In this document: in pieces, positions 61,980 through 64,000 of the stretch
Numbering within the stretch: the stretch's first letter is position 1
How the letters are laid out: every line of letters begins with the position of its first letter
Assembly (NCBI RefSeq): GCF_029382225.1
Contig: NZ_JARLTC010000011.1
Coordinates: forward strand, 62,001-126,000
DNA: 64,000 nucleotides
From: Spongiactinospora sp. TRM90649
Lineage (GTDB): Bacteria > Actinomycetota > Actinomycetes > Streptosporangiales > Streptosporangiaceae
Direction of reading: 5' to 3'
Made by a program: the position numbers and the translations under genes
The notes under the pieces: generated by a model
What the model saw: the letters and a program-made list of their open reading frames with translations, nothing else
Told to the model about the DNA's origin: nothing
The model's database searches: none

Positions 61980-63460
61980 CTACGACGACCGTGGACGCGG
62001 TCCAGCACGGAATGTGGATCAACGAACGACTGGGCGCGGGCTCGGCGTACCACATGCCCGTGGTGATCAGGCTGCGCGGCCCGCTCGACCGGGGCGCGCT
62101 GATCAAGGCGTGCGCCGGTGTGGTGGAGCGGCATCCGGCGCTGTCCGGTGCCGTCGAGGAGCGTGACGGCTTACCGTTCCTGCGGCCGGGGCACGCCGCC
62201 GTCGAGGTGGCCGAGATCGAGGACGGCGCGGCCGGGCGCGAGGCGCTGAGCGACGTCCTGCGCCGCGAGGTGACGAAGCCGTTCGACCTGGCGGCCGGGC
62301 CGCTGGTGCGGTTCACGCTGGTTCGCGAGTCGCCGCTGCGCCACCTGCTGCTCGCCGTCGCCCATCACGTCGTCTTCGACGGCATGTCCAAGGACCTGCT
62401 GGCCGGTGAGCTGGCCGCGCTCTACAACGGGAACGTGCCGCCGGGGGCGGCGGCCGGGCACCGGGACTCCGCGACCGAGCCGGACGCCGCCTTCTGGGCG
62501 GACCGCTGGCGCGAGCCGGGGCCGCTGGCACTGCCGTCCAGCGAGGCCCGCTCCCGTGGCACCGCGGACGGCCGGGCCATCGCCTTCGAGGTCGAGGCCG
62601 ACCTGTCGGTGCCCGGCCTGACCAGGTTCGAGCTGCTAACCGCCGCGCTGCACGCGCTGCTGTACTCCTACGGCAACGCCGAGGTCGTCACCGCGATCGA
62701 CCTGAGCACCCGGCGTCCCGCCGACGCCGCCACGATCGGCTCCTTCGTCAACGAGCTGCCGCTGTTCAGCCGCCCCCGCGCCGACCAGCCGTTCGCGGAC
62801 TTCGCCCAGGGCGTCCGCGCCGAGCTGCGGGCCCTGTACCCGCACCGGCGCACCCCGCTCGCCCGCGCCGTGCCCGGCCTGCGCCCGCACGCCGCCCTCG
62901 CCCCCGTGTCGGTCAGCTACCGCAAGCGCGAGGAGGCGGACCCGGAGTTCGCCGGGCTCGACGCCTCGGTGGACTGGCTGGTCTCCAACCACGCGGTGAG
63001 AGGAGCGCTCCAATTCCAGTTCCTCGACACCCCGGCCGGGCTGTCCGCGTCGCTGCGGCACGACCCGTCCGAGACCCCCGACGCCGACCGCGTCGCGGCC
63101 GACCTGCGGGCGCTGCTGGACCGGATCGCGGCCGACCCGGCGGCTCCGCTGTCGGCGTTGCTGGAGATCCGCGCGGCGGTGGTCCAGGAGGCGCCCTCCG
63201 GCGAGACCACGGCCGCCGCTTCTGAGACGGCTTCGGCGGCCCACCCGCTGGCCGACGAGGTCGCCGCGATCTGGGAGGAGGTGCTCGGCATCTCGCCCAT
63301 CGGTCACCACGACGACATCTTCGACCTGGGCGCGCACTCGCTGACCATCACCCAGATCATCGCCAGGATGCGCAAGCGGCTGAAGATCGAGGTGCCGCTC
63401 GACGCGTTCTTCGAGACCCCGACCATCGCCGGTGTGCTCCAGGCGGCCGGCCGTGACTGA
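61976..63460 (+). CDS. NRPS condensation-carrier (C-PCP) didomain protein
   Basis: A 494-residue protein. The condensation domain (~1-415) has the intact HHVVFDG at 130-136; after an Ala/Ser/Thr linker comes a carrier domain (~425-490) with S455 in LGAHSLT. No adenylation domain is attached, so its carrier must be charged in trans, presumably by the preceding ligase. ATG 61976 is chosen from the ATGA overlap. It overlaps the next gene by 8 nt. Confidence 0.88.
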   Translation: MTTTTVDAVQHGMWINERLGAGSAYHMPVVIRLRGPLDRGALIKACAGVVERHPALSGAVEERDGLPFLRPGHAAVEVAEIEDGAAGREALSDVLRREVTKPFDLAAGPLVRFTLVRESPLRHLLLAVAHHVVFDGMSKDLLAGELAALYNGNVPPGAAAGHRDSATEPDAAFWADRWREPGPLALPSSEARSRGTADGRAIAFEVEADLSVPGLTRFELLTAALHALLYSYGNAEVVTAIDLSTRRPADAATIGSFVNELPLFSRPRADQPFADFAQGVRAELRALYPHRRTPLARAVPGLRPHAALAPVSVSYRKREEADPEFAGLDASVDWLVSNHAVRGALQFQFLDTPAGLSASLRHDPSETPDADRVAADLRALLDRIAADPAAPLSALLEIRAAVVQEAPSGETTAAASETASAAHPLADEVAAIWEEVLGISPIGHHDDIFDLGAHSLTITQIIARMRKRLKIEVPLDAFFETPTIAGVLQAAGRD

Positions 63461-64000
63461 TCTGCTCGACCGCCCGCCTGGCGGCATGCCGTACCCGCTC
63501 GGCGAGGACGGTGACCTGAGCCTGATGCTGCTGATCCGCGCCTTCGAGCGCAAACTGCTCGACCTGTTCGCCGCCGGAATGCTCAACGGGACCACGCACA
63601 CCTGCCTGGGGCAGGAGCACGTCCCCGTCGCGCTGGCCCCGCTGATGGAGCCCCGCGACCACGTCTTCAGCAACCACCGGGGGCACGGCCACTACCTGGC
63701 CCGCTACCGCGACGCGCACGGCCTGCTGGCCGAGATCATGGGCCGCGAGGGCGCGATCTGCGGGGGAGTGGGCGGCAGCCAGCACATCCACCGCGACCGC
63801 TACCTGTCCACCGGCGTGCAGGGCGAGAGCCTGCCCGTCGCGGCCGGGGTCGCGCTGCACCTGTCCCGCACTGACCCGGGGGCCGTCGCGTGGGCCTACA
63901 TCGGTGACGGCACGTTCGGCGAGGGAGCGCTCTACGAGGCGTTCAACATCGCCGCGCTGTGGCGGCTGCCGCTGGTCGTCGTGGTGGAGAACAACGGAAT
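63453..64000 (+). CDS. Thiamine-diphosphate dehydrogenase E1 alpha subunit (3' end missing)
   Basis: 182 codons of an E1 alpha subunit of the pyruvate/acetoin/branched-chain 2-oxo acid dehydrogenase class; the right end is cut by the window. Visible are LIRAFERKLLDLFAAGMLNG, HTCLGQEHVPVAL, HRGHGHYLARY, GGSQHIH and the thiamine-diphosphate motif GDG (151-153) to ENNG (N180-N181). GTG 63453 overlaps the C-PCP gene by 8 nt, so it belongs to the NRPS operon. An E1 beta and possibly E2 gene are expected just beyond 64000. It could feed an acyl or hydroxyacyl unit to a carrier protein. Confidence 0.88.
   Translation, partial: MTDLLDRPPGGMPYPLGEDGDLSLMLLIRAFERKLLDLFAAGMLNGTTHTCLGQEHVPVALAPLMEPRDHVFSNHRGHGHYLARYRDAHGLLAEIMGREGAICGGVGGSQHIHRDRYLSTGVQGESLPVAAGVALHLSRTDPGAVAWAYIGDGTFGEGALYEAFNIAALWRLPLVVVVENNG

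Overview
This is a high-GC actinobacterial chromosome segment. GC-rich third positions, many GTG/TTG starts, a glycine-rich IF-2 N-terminus, ClgR, a menaquinone MenA, ROK-controlled GlcNAc-type sugar uptake and an NRPS locus all fit a filamentous actinomycete. Gene content most resembles the Streptosporangiales, but this placement is an inference from style and not a database result.

Region 1 (1-15.2 kb) is conserved core: infB (5' end outside the window), a DUF503 gene, rbfA, an NrnA-like DHH phosphoesterase, truB, a TRM11-like methyltransferase (opposite strand), ribF, rpsO, pnp, an M16 protease, dapB, then menA and an adenosine/adenine deaminase-like gene on the minus strand. Region 2 (15.2-20.1 kb) holds a GNAT acetyltransferase, a CGNR zinc-finger regulator, a MocR regulator head-to-head with an EamA transporter, and a diiron ferritin-like protein. 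Region 3 (20.1-25.1 kb) is an accessory strip of lower gene density: a regulator made of two tandem GntR domains, a shortened XRE protein, a hypothetical gene, a secreted beta-helix protein, a one-spacer CRISPR remnant with a leader-like hairpin, and a GntR/UTRA regulator.

Region 4 (25.4-43.7 kb) carries dapA, rnj, ftsK, a RodZ-like gene, rimO, pgsA, cinA and clgR. Between rnj and ftsK lies a block with an aldehyde dehydrogenase, two opposed DesK/NarL-type two-component pairs around an aldose 1-epimerase, a PPOX-fold oxidoreductase and a PfkB kinase. Nei-type glycosylase and Rrf2 genes follow.

Region 5 (44.3-53.5 kb) is a sugar regulon: two ROK regulators, two GH3 beta-N-acetylglucosaminidase-like enzymes and an ABC importer (lipoprotein plus two permeases, no ATPase). 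Three copies of a 22-bp operator sit upstream of these genes and tie them together. Region 6 (53.5-64 kb, open to the right) is a compact nonribosomal peptide locus. Leftward: a C-A-PCP synthetase with a glycine-like code, a very short MbtH protein, a free carrier protein, a stand-alone condensation protein and a dimethylformamidase-like enzyme with a propeller-like C-terminus. Rightward: an acyl/aryl-AMP ligase, a C-PCP protein and the start of a thiamine-diphosphate E1 alpha subunit. Two palindromes occupy the divergent promoter. This locus is the best candidate for an undescribed system in the window.
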